Shown piece by piece: positions 38,507 to 46,513 of a stretch of DNA of 64,000 bases. A program made the position numbers and the translations under genes. Origin of the DNA: an uncultured Cohaesibacter sp. (lineage in GTDB: Bacteria > Pseudomonadota > Alphaproteobacteria > Rhizobiales > Cohaesibacteraceae). Location: assembly GCF_963677725.1 (NCBI RefSeq), contig NZ_OY782507.1:1364001-1428000 (forward strand), given 5' to 3'. Numbering within the stretch: the first letter of the stretch is position 1; every line of letters begins with the position of its first letter. The notes under the pieces were generated by a model, which was given only the letters and a program-made list of their open reading frames with translations, was not told the origin of the DNA and searched no databases.

Positions 38507-40456
38507 TCAAGAACCGAAGCTGAAGGCCGTCAGCACTGCCAGACCAAATGTGATGGCCCCGGCGATGATCAAGGCGCGCAGCCTTTCTGCCTCCCTGTCT
38601 GACTGATCTCGTCTCAGACGTTCAATCGGTTCATAAGCGGCGATGGTCACCTTCATCGGGCTTGCCATCTCCAACTTGTAGGCCAGGAACCATACAAGCC
38701 CCACACCACAGATCCAGCTTCCCAGCGTCCATGCCCATAGAGATGGCATGCCCAACAACCAGACCGGCTGGTCTTGTGCACCTGCTATAAAAGCCTTGTT
38801 GCCGAAAATTAGCCCCGGACCGACACTCAGGAAGAACCAGATCAGCGTCAGCGACCAAGCCGCTGACTTGAGGCTGCGGTTGTTCCCCTCGTTCCCGCCC
38901 AATCCGGCCAGCATTGCGCGCACATCTCGTGCTTCGCGCCCCAGCGTGTCCCGATTGGTAATCGCGGAAATGATCAGGACGGCAGTGACGTTGAGCGCCA
39001 TGCCCCACATGGCTGAGTGAATGGTCCAGGGCCATCGTCCCCACGGCAGTTCCAGTCCAAAGAAAGATAAAATCTGATAGCCGAACGGTTCAGTCAGAAT
39101 GACGCCAAAGGCCCCGAAGGCCGCGCCAACCACTGCTGCCTGTCTGGTGATCCATCCGAACCAGACCACGCCCAGAAGCGGCGTGCAAAGCTGGAAGGAC
39201 AGCGGCAGGGCCAAGGAGGCCAAAGCCGACAGGGTTACCGGTGCGATATTCTGCATAATCATCGCCAGAACGGCCAGAATGGCGATAACAACCCGCGTCA
39301 GCATCACGGCTTCGCGCTTGGTCAGCCTTGAATGGAAATAGGGTTTGTAGACATGCCGGATCAGACCTTCCGCGGCCACAAATAGCGACAAGCCTGCAAG
39401 CAACTGGACACCGGCAAGCAAGCCCAGAAAGATCGTGGCAGCGAACCATGGTGACTGGGCCATGATATGCAGAAGCACAGGTTGAAGCTGCATGTCAGGC
39501 TTGACGAGCCCCGCTGCGCCGATCAGGGCGATTGCAAAGACCACGATGAGGCCGATGAAGCCAGCGGTCACCCAGGTCTGGCCTGCCGCAAGGCCATTGG
39601 CGCTGCGGGTTGACAAAATGATCTTGAAAGCCAGAGGGCTGGCTTGGAAGCCCATCAATGCGAAAGCGAGCGAAAGATTGGCAAGGCTCGTCTGCGAGCC
39701 AGAGACCGCTCCGCCTCGCCCCAGTCCGGCGGTAAAGTCGATGACCTTGCCGACTTCGAAAAAGTGTCCATTGCCATCGATCATTGAAAAGGCAAGCAGC
39801 TTGGCATTCAGCGCCTCAAAGCCGCCCAGATAGACAAGGCAAAAGCCTGCCAGCAGAATGACTGCGGATGATGCAAGGACGGTCTGGAGCACGCCCAAAT
39901 AGCCGATGGACCGCATGCCGCCAATGCCTATCCCGGCAAAGAGAATGGCGGCGAAAAACACCGACGCCCCCAGTTGCGACACCGTCCCATCGGTCAGGGC
40001 CTCGGCAAGATGGGCCAGAAAGCGCACCTGCAATCCGCAAAATCCCAGCGCAAAAAGCAGCGCGACCGCGACAGAAAAACAGACCAGCAACGGGCTTTGA
40101 TAATAGAGCCGGAAGATGTCTGCCTGTGAGGAGACGCGCATGCGCTCGGCGATGAACCAGCTGCGCTTGAAGAATATGACGCCGGGCAGCGGTATGATGA
40201 CACCTGCCAGCAGCAATGCAGGCAAAGAAAATCCCCTTTGGGCAATTTGCTGACTGCCCGCAAAAAGCAGCCAGACAAACAGGCTTGCACCCGCCAGCAT
40301 CAAGGCGCCAACCCATGCGGGCAAGGCATGCCCGGCGGAGAAGAAGCCGTCCTCCCTGCCACCCGTATTGACCGCGAGCCGCGCCCAATAGAGAACAAGC
40401 AGTCCATAAGCCAGAACCAGCAGAGGCAGCCAGATCATGTGGGTTGCAACGCTCAT
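38507..40456 (-). CDS. Sodium:solute symporter (SSS family)
   Basis: A 649-residue membrane protein with about 13-15 helices. SSS features include AVNTGGREDGFFSAGHALP near helix 1-2, GGMRSIGYLGVLQTVLASS and ALASLALPLSFQL. The SSS fold couples Na+ to uptake of carboxylates, amino acids or sugars. It overlaps the preceding small membrane gene by 4 bp. As a second importer in the operon beside the ABC system, it may take up the free hydroxy acid. The cytoplasmic tail is charged. Confidence 0.8.
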   Translation of the reverse strand: MSVATHMIWLPLLVLAYGLLVLYWARLAVNTGGREDGFFSAGHALPAWVGALMLAGASLFVWLLFAGSQQIAQRGFSLPALLLAGVIIPLPGVIFFKRSWFIAERMRVSSQADIFRLYYQSPLLVCFSVAVALLFALGFCGLQVRFLAHLAEALTDGTVSQLGASVFFAAILFAGIGIGGMRSIGYLGVLQTVLASSAVILLAGFCLVYLGGFEALNAKLLAFSMIDGNGHFFEVGKVIDFTAGLGRGGAVSGSQTSLANLSLAFALMGFQASPLAFKIILSTRSANGLAAGQTWVTAGFIGLIVVFAIALIGAAGLVKPDMQLQPVLLHIMAQSPWFAATIFLGLLAGVQLLAGLSLFVAAEGLIRHVYKPYFHSRLTKREAVMLTRVVIAILAVLAMIMQNIAPVTLSALASLALPLSFQLCTPLLGVVWFGWITRQAAVVGAAFGAFGVILTEPFGYQILSFFGLELPWGRWPWTIHSAMWGMALNVTAVLIISAITNRDTLGREARDVRAMLAGLGGNEGNNRSLKSAAWSLTLIWFFLSVGPGLIFGNKAFIAGAQDQPVWLLGMPSLWAWTLGSWICGVGLVWFLAYKLEMASPMKVTIAAYEPIERLRRDQSDREAERLRALIIAGAITFGLAVLTAFSFGS

Positions 40457-40878
40457 TTCCCGGTCTTCCCCGTCTGATCATGCTTAATGTGAAAATGGGA
40501 AAAAGCGCCTTTCAACCCGTAGCGGGTAGCCAGATAGACCGGCAGCCCAACAGTGAGAACGGCAAAGAGAGCCAATCCGGACCAATAGTCGGACATGGAC
40601 AACGCCCCCTGCAGCCAAGCTGCAATGAAAACCAGGATCGCTATGCCGAACAATCCCATTCCCAGCGCGCTTTCCCCTGAGGAGAAGCCGGTCCCGGCAA
40701 TGGCATTGATCACCATATGCGCGACGAACCCGGTTACAATCACGCAGATCCCCACCAGAGAAAGCATGAAACTGTCATCTGCGAAGCCTTCCAGCAGAAA
40801 GGCAGCCCCACAAAGGCCGAGCACGGCCCAGTTGGCGTGGACCAACAAATCGCGTTCCGTTATGGATAGCTTCAACAT
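40453..40878 (-). CDS. Small four-helix membrane protein, partner of the symporter
   Basis: A 141-residue protein with about four helices and a charged C-terminal tail (HIKHDQTGKTGK). Its stop overlaps the symporter start (ATGA type), suggesting that the two proteins are made in step. No family is recognised. Confidence 0.65.
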   Translation of the reverse strand: MLKLSITERDLLVHANWAVLGLCGAAFLLEGFADDSFMLSLVGICVIVTGFVAHMVINAIAGTGFSSGESALGMGLFGIAILVFIAAWLQGALSMSDYWSGLALFAVLTVGLPVYLATRYGLKGAFSHFHIKHDQTGKTGK

Positions 40879-40894
40879 TCAGTTCACTCCCTAC

Positions 40895-40925
40895 CCTCTC
40901 CGGGTTTGAATGACACCCGGAGAGG
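40895..40925 (-). promoter_or_regulatory. Intercistronic hairpin in the operon
   Basis: A perfect 11-bp stem (40895-40905 with 40915-40925), 9-nt loop, no T-tract. It lies between the flotillin and the small membrane protein genes and probably tunes mRNA stability or partial termination. Confidence 0.7.
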
Positions 40926-40977
40926 AACTGGATCCCCATTGCTTCAAAGCGTGATGATGCACGCGATTCCAGCCGCT

Positions 40978-42705
40978 CTAATTCACCGGCTTGGACTCGC
41001 TGGTTGACGTGCCCTTGGCTCCTTTGGGGCTCTTGGCTGCCTTCTCCTCGGTGCCCGACGGGCCGTTTGGCTCCGTATAGACAATCTTGGAGAGGTCCTG
41101 CAGCGTGTGGGTGCGATGCACATTGTCCGCATTCAAGCCGATTTCTCCCAGAAGCTGGTCGACAAAGGGCGCTTGAGAGCGGTAGCGCAGAGCGGAGGAA
41201 ACCACCTGATCGGCCAGATTGCCCTCGCGGGGGGAACCGCCTTCGCCATCCGGCGCACCAGAACCGCCCGTGCCAGCGCCACCAGCACTGGAGAAGCCCG
41301 GCATACCGTCAACATGCAGGATCTTGATGCCTTCGATCTTCTCCATCGGCTTGACGCTTTCGCGGATAATGTCTGGCAGTTTCTCGACCAGAGCCTTGTG
41401 CAGACCACTGCGGCGGGATGCATCGGACCGCATATTCTCGGCTTCATTAAGGGCGAGTTTGCCTTCCGCTTCCACTTTGTAGCGCTCGGCCATTGCTGCC
41501 ACTGCAATATTGTCGGCTTTGGCGCGATCTTCGGCCGCGGCCTTCTCTGCCTCTGCCAGAACCCGGATGCGAGCCGCCTCGGCTTCGGCAATCTTTTGGG
41601 ATTCCAGCAGCGCAATGGCTTTTTGCCGGTTGGCGATTTCAGTATCTCGAATGGTCTGAACGCGCTCGGCAGCCTCGACCATTTTTGCCCTTGCCTCTTC
41701 GGCCTCGGCCTGAGCCATGGAGCGTTCCTTGGACTTTGATGAAACCGCGATCTCGCGTGCCTGTTCCTCAAGCGCAAGAGCTTCCTTGCGTTTGATTTCG
41801 ACCGTCTCGATCTGCTGTTCCATCGCGATTCGGGCGCGCTCGACAACTTCGCGTTCGCGGAGCTGGGCTTCCTCGATTTCGCGCTGGCGGGCCGCATTCT
41901 CATTGGCAATCTCTGCCTTGCGCTGGGCGCGCTGAACAGACACTTCCGCCTCGTGCGCCAGCCGCGCATATTCGGTGTCACGCTGAATTTCCAACGACCG
42001 TTTTTCTGCTTCGAGGTTTTTGGAGCGGATGGCGATCATCGCGTCTTTTTCGATGTCGTTGCGCTTTTTCTTCCGGGTTTCGATCTGTTCAGTCAGGATC
42101 GTCAAACCTTGCGCGTCAAAGGTGTTGGACGGATCGAACAGCGAGATATCCGTCTGATCAAGGGACGTGAGGGAGACCGATTCCAATTCCAGACCGTCCA
42201 CTTCCAGGCTTTCGGCCACTTCCATGCGGACTTCTTTGACAAAGGCCTGACGGTTTTCATGGATTTCCTCAAGGGTCATGGTCGCGGCAGCGCCACCCAT
42301 GGCATCGACAAAGCGACCCTGAACGAGATCCTTGAGCTGCTCGGCATCCATGGTCCGGTTGCCCAGCGAGCGGGCTGCGGTTGCAACAGCTGCTTCTTCG
42401 GGAGCCACACGGACATAGAATTCCACCGTCAGTTCGACCCGCATACGGTCCTTGGTGATGAGCGATTTCTCTCTGGCCCGCGTGATTTCGAGGCGCAACA
42501 TGTTCATGTTGACTTCGGTGATGTCGTGCAGGATCGGGAGTACGAAGGCACCCCCACCCATTACGACCTTTTCACCACCAAAGCCTGTTCGGACGAAGGA
42601 GATATCCTTCGTTGATCGGCGATAAAGCCAATGCAAGAGATAGGCGCAGACCGCGATGACGATCGCCGCCAGAATGATAATTGCGATGAAGTCTGCACCC
42701 TTCAT
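40978..42705 (-). CDS. Flotillin-like SPFH/band 7 protein (YqiK type)
   Basis: A 575-residue protein: one N-terminal helix (residues 5-27), an SPFH domain (about 30-200) beginning SFVRTGFGGEKVVMGGGAFV, a very long Glu/Ala-rich coiled coil (about 215-440) and a Gly-rich, disordered end. Flotillins assemble scaffolds in ordered membrane regions and gather membrane proteins. It lies 57 bp after the opsin-like gene in the same operon. Confidence 0.88.
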   Translation of the reverse strand: MKGADFIAIIILAAIVIAVCAYLLHWLYRRSTKDISFVRTGFGGEKVVMGGGAFVLPILHDITEVNMNMLRLEITRAREKSLITKDRMRVELTVEFYVRVAPEEAAVATAARSLGNRTMDAEQLKDLVQGRFVDAMGGAAATMTLEEIHENRQAFVKEVRMEVAESLEVDGLELESVSLTSLDQTDISLFDPSNTFDAQGLTILTEQIETRKKKRNDIEKDAMIAIRSKNLEAEKRSLEIQRDTEYARLAHEAEVSVQRAQRKAEIANENAARQREIEEAQLREREVVERARIAMEQQIETVEIKRKEALALEEQAREIAVSSKSKERSMAQAEAEEARAKMVEAAERVQTIRDTEIANRQKAIALLESQKIAEAEAARIRVLAEAEKAAAEDRAKADNIAVAAMAERYKVEAEGKLALNEAENMRSDASRRSGLHKALVEKLPDIIRESVKPMEKIEGIKILHVDGMPGFSSAGGAGTGGSGAPDGEGGSPREGNLADQVVSSALRYRSQAPFVDQLLGEIGLNADNVHRTHTLQDLSKIVYTEPNGPSGTEEKAAKSPKGAKGTSTSESKPVN

Positions 42706-42762
42706 TTGGCTTCCCCTTCATTTTGAATAACAGAGTTATGGATGAGCTTTGGCAGGGATGTC

Positions 42763-43464
42763 TCACGCATCTTCTTTCTCCTTGCTGTCGATCAAGGCAG
42801 ATGCCAGAACGGCCATGCCAAACGCCATGCGGTTCAGGAAATCGGCGATGTTGTAGGTTACGGAAAGGGCTCCGGTATCAGTGTAGCCGCTGAAGGAGGT
42901 CAGGAAGTTGCCTAGCGGATAGACGGCCCAGCCGACCGTCACAATCAGCCGAAGCCAGAAATAGCCTCTTCTTACCGGTTCGCTGAGCGATCCCCGGATA
43001 ACCTCGTCCATGCGACCGAAGAACAGCTCTCCGAGAATGTAGAGCCACAGGACAAGCCCGATGAGAAAGGCCAGCGTCTCGTTCATCAGACTTGCCTCGC
43101 CGAGATAGCGGACAAATACCATGAGGTTGGTCACGATGGCCAAGCGCCAGAACAGACCGGCTCCCAGACCACCGCATCTTGCCGCAAAGAAATAGAGCGC
43201 CAGAATTTGCAGCGGCATGGACACTCCCCAGCCGACATAATGATAACCGACAGGCACCTGTTGCACCGCCATCCAGGCTTCCCGCGCCTCATAGACAGCG
43301 CCGACCCCGACCAAAGCCGCGATACCGCACAATGTCACGGGCAATTTCCAGCTGCGCTCTGCCCATCCCGACCCGATGAAAAGCAGCACGCTTGTTGCGA
43401 CCAGACCCAAGAGCGCAGTCGAATAACTGGCCGCTGTGATATCAGCCGTTTCGAAAACCGCCAT
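42763..43464 (-). CDS. Microbial rhodopsin homologue lacking the retinal-binding lysine
   Basis: A 233-residue protein with seven predicted helices (about 12-32, 42-62, 72-94, 103-122, 126-150, 167-190, 200-226). It matches proteorhodopsin: YHYVGWGVSMPLQI in helix C (PR RYIDWLLTVPLLI), RYLGEASL and ELFFGRMDE around D-E, GWAVYPLGNF in helix F, and TYNIADFLNRMAFG in helix G (PR YNLADFVNKILFG). The residue at the Schiff-base position is Arg212, codon CGC at 42829-42831. The PR counterion Asp97 is Gly78, Arg94 is His75 and proton donor Glu108 is Ala89. Asp208 (PR Asp227) is kept. It cannot hold retinal in the usual way, so it is not a normal pump; a sensory or structural role is possible. Confidence 0.88.
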   Translation of the reverse strand: MAVFETADITAASYSTALLGLVATSVLLFIGSGWAERSWKLPVTLCGIAALVGVGAVYEAREAWMAVQQVPVGYHYVGWGVSMPLQILALYFFAARCGGLGAGLFWRLAIVTNLMVFVRYLGEASLMNETLAFLIGLVLWLYILGELFFGRMDEVIRGSLSEPVRRGYFWLRLIVTVGWAVYPLGNFLTSFSGYTDTGALSVTYNIADFLNRMAFGMAVLASALIDSKEKEDA

Positions 43465-43511
43465 GTTATGTCCTCCCTGGACGATTAAACAGATACCTCA
43501 TAACCACCTTC

Positions 43512-44897
43512 CTAGATTTGCGTTCTGATATGCGGCGAGCGGGCATAGAGCGCGACCATCGGCAGAATGAGCAGACCGAAAATGAATTGCTGCCATTCGA
43601 ATTCGAGACCGATGCCGATGAGGAAAGATGAAAGAACTTGCAAGACGAGAACCCCGATGACGGTAAAGCCATAACTGCCCTGACCGCCCAGAAGGGACGT
43701 TCCCCCGACGACGACCGCCGCCAAAGTGAGGAACAGATATTGATCGCCTACGCCAATGAAGCCGCCGCCGGACCAGCCCAGCAGCAGAGCCCCGGCCATG
43801 GCCGCAAAGAAACCGGAAATGGCATACATCGTGACCCAGTAGCCAAGCTCTGAAATCATGACGCGGCTGGCAGACGTGCGGTTGACGCCGAGCGCATAAA
43901 GATAGCGTCCATACACCGTGTATCTCATACCCACGGTCAAGAGGATCAGAACCAGCCCCCAGATCGCGATCACGGGCGGGAAAGGCAGGCCGAAGGTCGA
44001 GCCGTTCATCGCAGCAAGGTTGGACAGCCAGTCAGGCACCTGACCGAACACGTTGCCCGAATAGGCCGAACCAATCGAGGTGATGATCTGAATGCCGCCA
44101 GAGATCGCAAAGCCGGTTCCAAGGGTGACAATCAGCGCCTGTCCCTGCAAACGATAGCTAAGTAGCCCGTTGATAACGCCAAGGATCGCACCCGTCAGCA
44201 AAACGATGATCACCGCCAGCCATGAAGGCACGCCAAGACTGATGAGATACAACAGGCCCACATTGGCCGCGCCAATGACGAAGGGGATCGACAGATCAAG
44301 TCCGCCCAGCAAGGCCACCAGCGTCTGCCCGACCGATGCAATGCCAAGGAAGGAGGCAAAGAGCAGCATGGCCTTGATGTTGGCACCGGACGCGAAGCCA
44401 TCGATACTCATCGACCCGATGGAAAACAGGCCGCACAGGACCATGATTCCAATGAAGGCGGACCGGTTCTGCTCGAAATAGCGCCCGAGCGTGCGGGTCA
44501 GCACGATGATGGTCAGGATAATGAGAAAGGAAACAATGTTCCAGATGTTGAAGAAACTCTCGACCGTCAGCGACAGGACCAGAAACAGCGCCAGCAGAAA
44601 CAGCAATCCGTAGAGTGGTGCCCTGAATTGCAGCCAGACCTTACGCCCTTCGCTGACGGCGCCTTCTTCGGTCTGCTTTTCGCTCTTGGCGAAGTGGCTG
44701 GCAAACTGGCCAAGCACAAAGCGCCAGCCCCACATGAAGGCCACCATGGTGGTGATGGCCGACAGGATGATCAATTGGACGGACAAGCCCTGCTTGAAGC
44801 CAAACACCACGCCAATCACAGTGAGAATGATGGCGATGGCCAGCCCGATGATGATTACGGGCAAGCTGAGACGCGGCTGGGGTGACATGGAAGTCAT
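43512..44897 (-). CDS. ABC transporter permease, RbsC-like (second permease)
   Basis: A 461-residue inner-membrane permease of the BPD_transp_2 family, with FASFLGIASVGQTLVALLGG, LDLSIPFVIGAANV and the EAA-like region VVVGGTSLLGGQGS near the end. It overlaps the first permease gene by 4 bp (ATGA). It is longer than typical RbsC because of an extra N-terminal part with two helices and a charged loop before the transport domain. It forms the heterodimeric channel with the next-listed permease. Confidence 0.85.
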   Translation of the reverse strand: MTSMSPQPRLSLPVIIIGLAIAIILTVIGVVFGFKQGLSVQLIILSAITTMVAFMWGWRFVLGQFASHFAKSEKQTEEGAVSEGRKVWLQFRAPLYGLLFLLALFLVLSLTVESFFNIWNIVSFLIILTIIVLTRTLGRYFEQNRSAFIGIMVLCGLFSIGSMSIDGFASGANIKAMLLFASFLGIASVGQTLVALLGGLDLSIPFVIGAANVGLLYLISLGVPSWLAVIIVLLTGAILGVINGLLSYRLQGQALIVTLGTGFAISGGIQIITSIGSAYSGNVFGQVPDWLSNLAAMNGSTFGLPFPPVIAIWGLVLILLTVGMRYTVYGRYLYALGVNRTSASRVMISELGYWVTMYAISGFFAAMAGALLLGWSGGGFIGVGDQYLFLTLAAVVVGGTSLLGGQGSYGFTVIGVLVLQVLSSFLIGIGLEFEWQQFIFGLLILPMVALYARSPHIRTQI

Positions 44898-46513
44898 TTG
44901 CTATCCTCCATTTGCGAGCCGGGTGTCTGCGCATCAGGCATCGTTGCGCTGGGCACCTGTGTGCTTGGCGTCTGTGTGCTTGGCGTCTGTGTGCTTGGCG
45001 TCTGTGTGCTTGGCCTCTGTGTGCTTGGCCTCTGTGTGCTTGGCCTCTGAGTGATGGGCATCTGCGCGTTGGGAACGGGCGCTTTGGCGGGCGTCTTGGC
45101 CGTATCCTGCATCAGGAATGCGATATAGAGCACAAGCGAGGCAACAACCGTTGCGACGACCGGCGCGACTGTCTTCCGGTCGGACTGGCTCACGGCAATC
45201 CTTACAAAGACCGCGATGAAAGTGAGAAGCAGAACGGACAGAACGAGCGGCATCGCCATGGCGCGCAGCGCTTCGTCCTTTGCGGTCGGCTGGGCGACTT
45301 CCAGTGGTGCCACATAAAGCGCTTTGGCATCGATAGGCGCCAAAGGCGCAATGGTGGTTGCCACGCTCTCTTCCGGTTTCGCGTTCCTCGCTCTTGGATC
45401 GATATCGTTGGTCGAATGCAAGATGATGCCCATTGCCACGACGCCAAGGGCCACAAAATACAGGAGCGGCGAGAAATTGCGGATGTGACGGGTGATGAAG
45501 GGGATGATCAGCGTCAGCAGAAGGGAGATGACCAGAATGGAGCCATAGGCAAGGTTGGTCACAAAGCTCTGCACCGCACCGAAATTGAAGGTCGCCAGCA
45601 CAAAGGTGATCAAATAGAGGTTCACGGCCCCAAGGAATGACCCAAAGACACCAGCCCGGCCACCAGCCAGAGATGCCCCGCCTAGCACCAAAGCGGTGAC
45701 CGAGATCAGCGTGTAGGTGGTGCCTTGCGAAGGGTCACCCGACGCTATCAGACCGGTAAAGGCAATGGCGGTTAGCCCTGCAAAGCAGCCGGAAATGAGA
45801 TGGGCACCAATGCGAACGATATAGATCGGCACACCGGCCGTGTAGGCCGCTCGCTCATCGGACCCCATCAGGCGCAAATGGGTATAGAAAGCGGTGCGCG
45901 TGAATAGTAACCACGCCAGGGTTGCCACGATCAGGATCACGAAGACCGGAGAGAAGATGGATGTCCCAAGACCCCATTCGGCCATGAATTCAGGCGCCAT
46001 CCCCCCCGGACGCGGCAGGATCACCAGATTGATCCCTGACAAGGCCAGATAGCCAGAAAGAGACACGATGATCGGCTGCACCCGCACATAGAGCACCACC
46101 AGCGCGAACAGAAACTGGTAAGCTGCACCGACAAACAGGGCATAGAGAAAGACAGAGATCGGGTTTTGCAGCAGCCCGGCGGCATAAAGCTGGATCAACG
46201 TTACGTTGATGAAGCTGATCAGCGGCCCGATTGACAGATCTACGGTGCCACGACCGGAAATGACCGAGGCCATTAGCGCGTAGGTGGCCAGAACCAGTGG
46301 TGTCGCGACGACAATCGCGCTGCCAATGCCCGATACGGTCATCAGGCTGGGCGATCGCAGCGACGCCAGACCGAGCAGCAGGAAGAACAAGGTGATCGGC
46401 ACCAAGAGGAACGGATTTGCCCGGCCGCCTTGTGCTTGTGCTTGTGCTTGTACAGCATTGTCGCCGGTCCCTGCGCTCAAAACTTCGGTCTTGTTGATAC
46501 TTGCATCTGTCAT
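44894..46513 (-). CDS. ABC transporter permease, RbsC-like, with repeat-bearing C-terminal tail
   Basis: A 539-residue permease: about eight helices with ISGRGTVDLSIGPL and VTALVLGGASLAGGRAGVFG, then a C-terminal addition of about 190 residues with three extra helices and a Pro/Ser/Thr/Gln tail containing multiple PSTQT/R units. The N-terminus has an Ala-Gln repeat (46431-46454). The tail is not part of known sugar permeases and probably faces the cytoplasm or periplasm as a flexible tether. Confidence 0.85.
   Translation of the reverse strand: MTDASINKTEVLSAGTGDNAVQAQAQAQGGRANPFLLVPITLFFLLLGLASLRSPSLMTVSGIGSAIVVATPLVLATYALMASVISGRGTVDLSIGPLISFINVTLIQLYAAGLLQNPISVFLYALFVGAAYQFLFALVVLYVRVQPIIVSLSGYLALSGINLVILPRPGGMAPEFMAEWGLGTSIFSPVFVILIVATLAWLLFTRTAFYTHLRLMGSDERAAYTAGVPIYIVRIGAHLISGCFAGLTAIAFTGLIASGDPSQGTTYTLISVTALVLGGASLAGGRAGVFGSFLGAVNLYLITFVLATFNFGAVQSFVTNLAYGSILVISLLLTLIIPFITRHIRNFSPLLYFVALGVVAMGIILHSTNDIDPRARNAKPEESVATTIAPLAPIDAKALYVAPLEVAQPTAKDEALRAMAMPLVLSVLLLTFIAVFVRIAVSQSDRKTVAPVVATVVASLVLYIAFLMQDTAKTPAKAPVPNAQMPITQRPSTQRPSTQRPSTQTPSTQTPSTQTPSTQVPSATMPDAQTPGSQMEDSK
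44944..45063. repeat. 15-bp tandem repeats in the permease gene
   Basis: Six near-identical 15-bp units run from 44959 to 45048, with one degenerate unit on each side. They encode the PSTQ[TR] pentapeptide repeats of the permease tail. The first three and last three units differ by one base (GGCGT against GGCCT), suggesting duplication in blocks. Confidence 0.95.

Noticed and set aside
42763-43464. Ordinary light-driven proton pump
   Set aside because: Retinal Lys, primary counterion and proton donor are all missing, and no retinal or carotenoid genes are in the window.
44882-45640. 252-codon plus-strand frame rich in CAWRLCAW repeats
   Set aside because: It is the opposite-strand reading of the 15-bp repeats within the permease gene.
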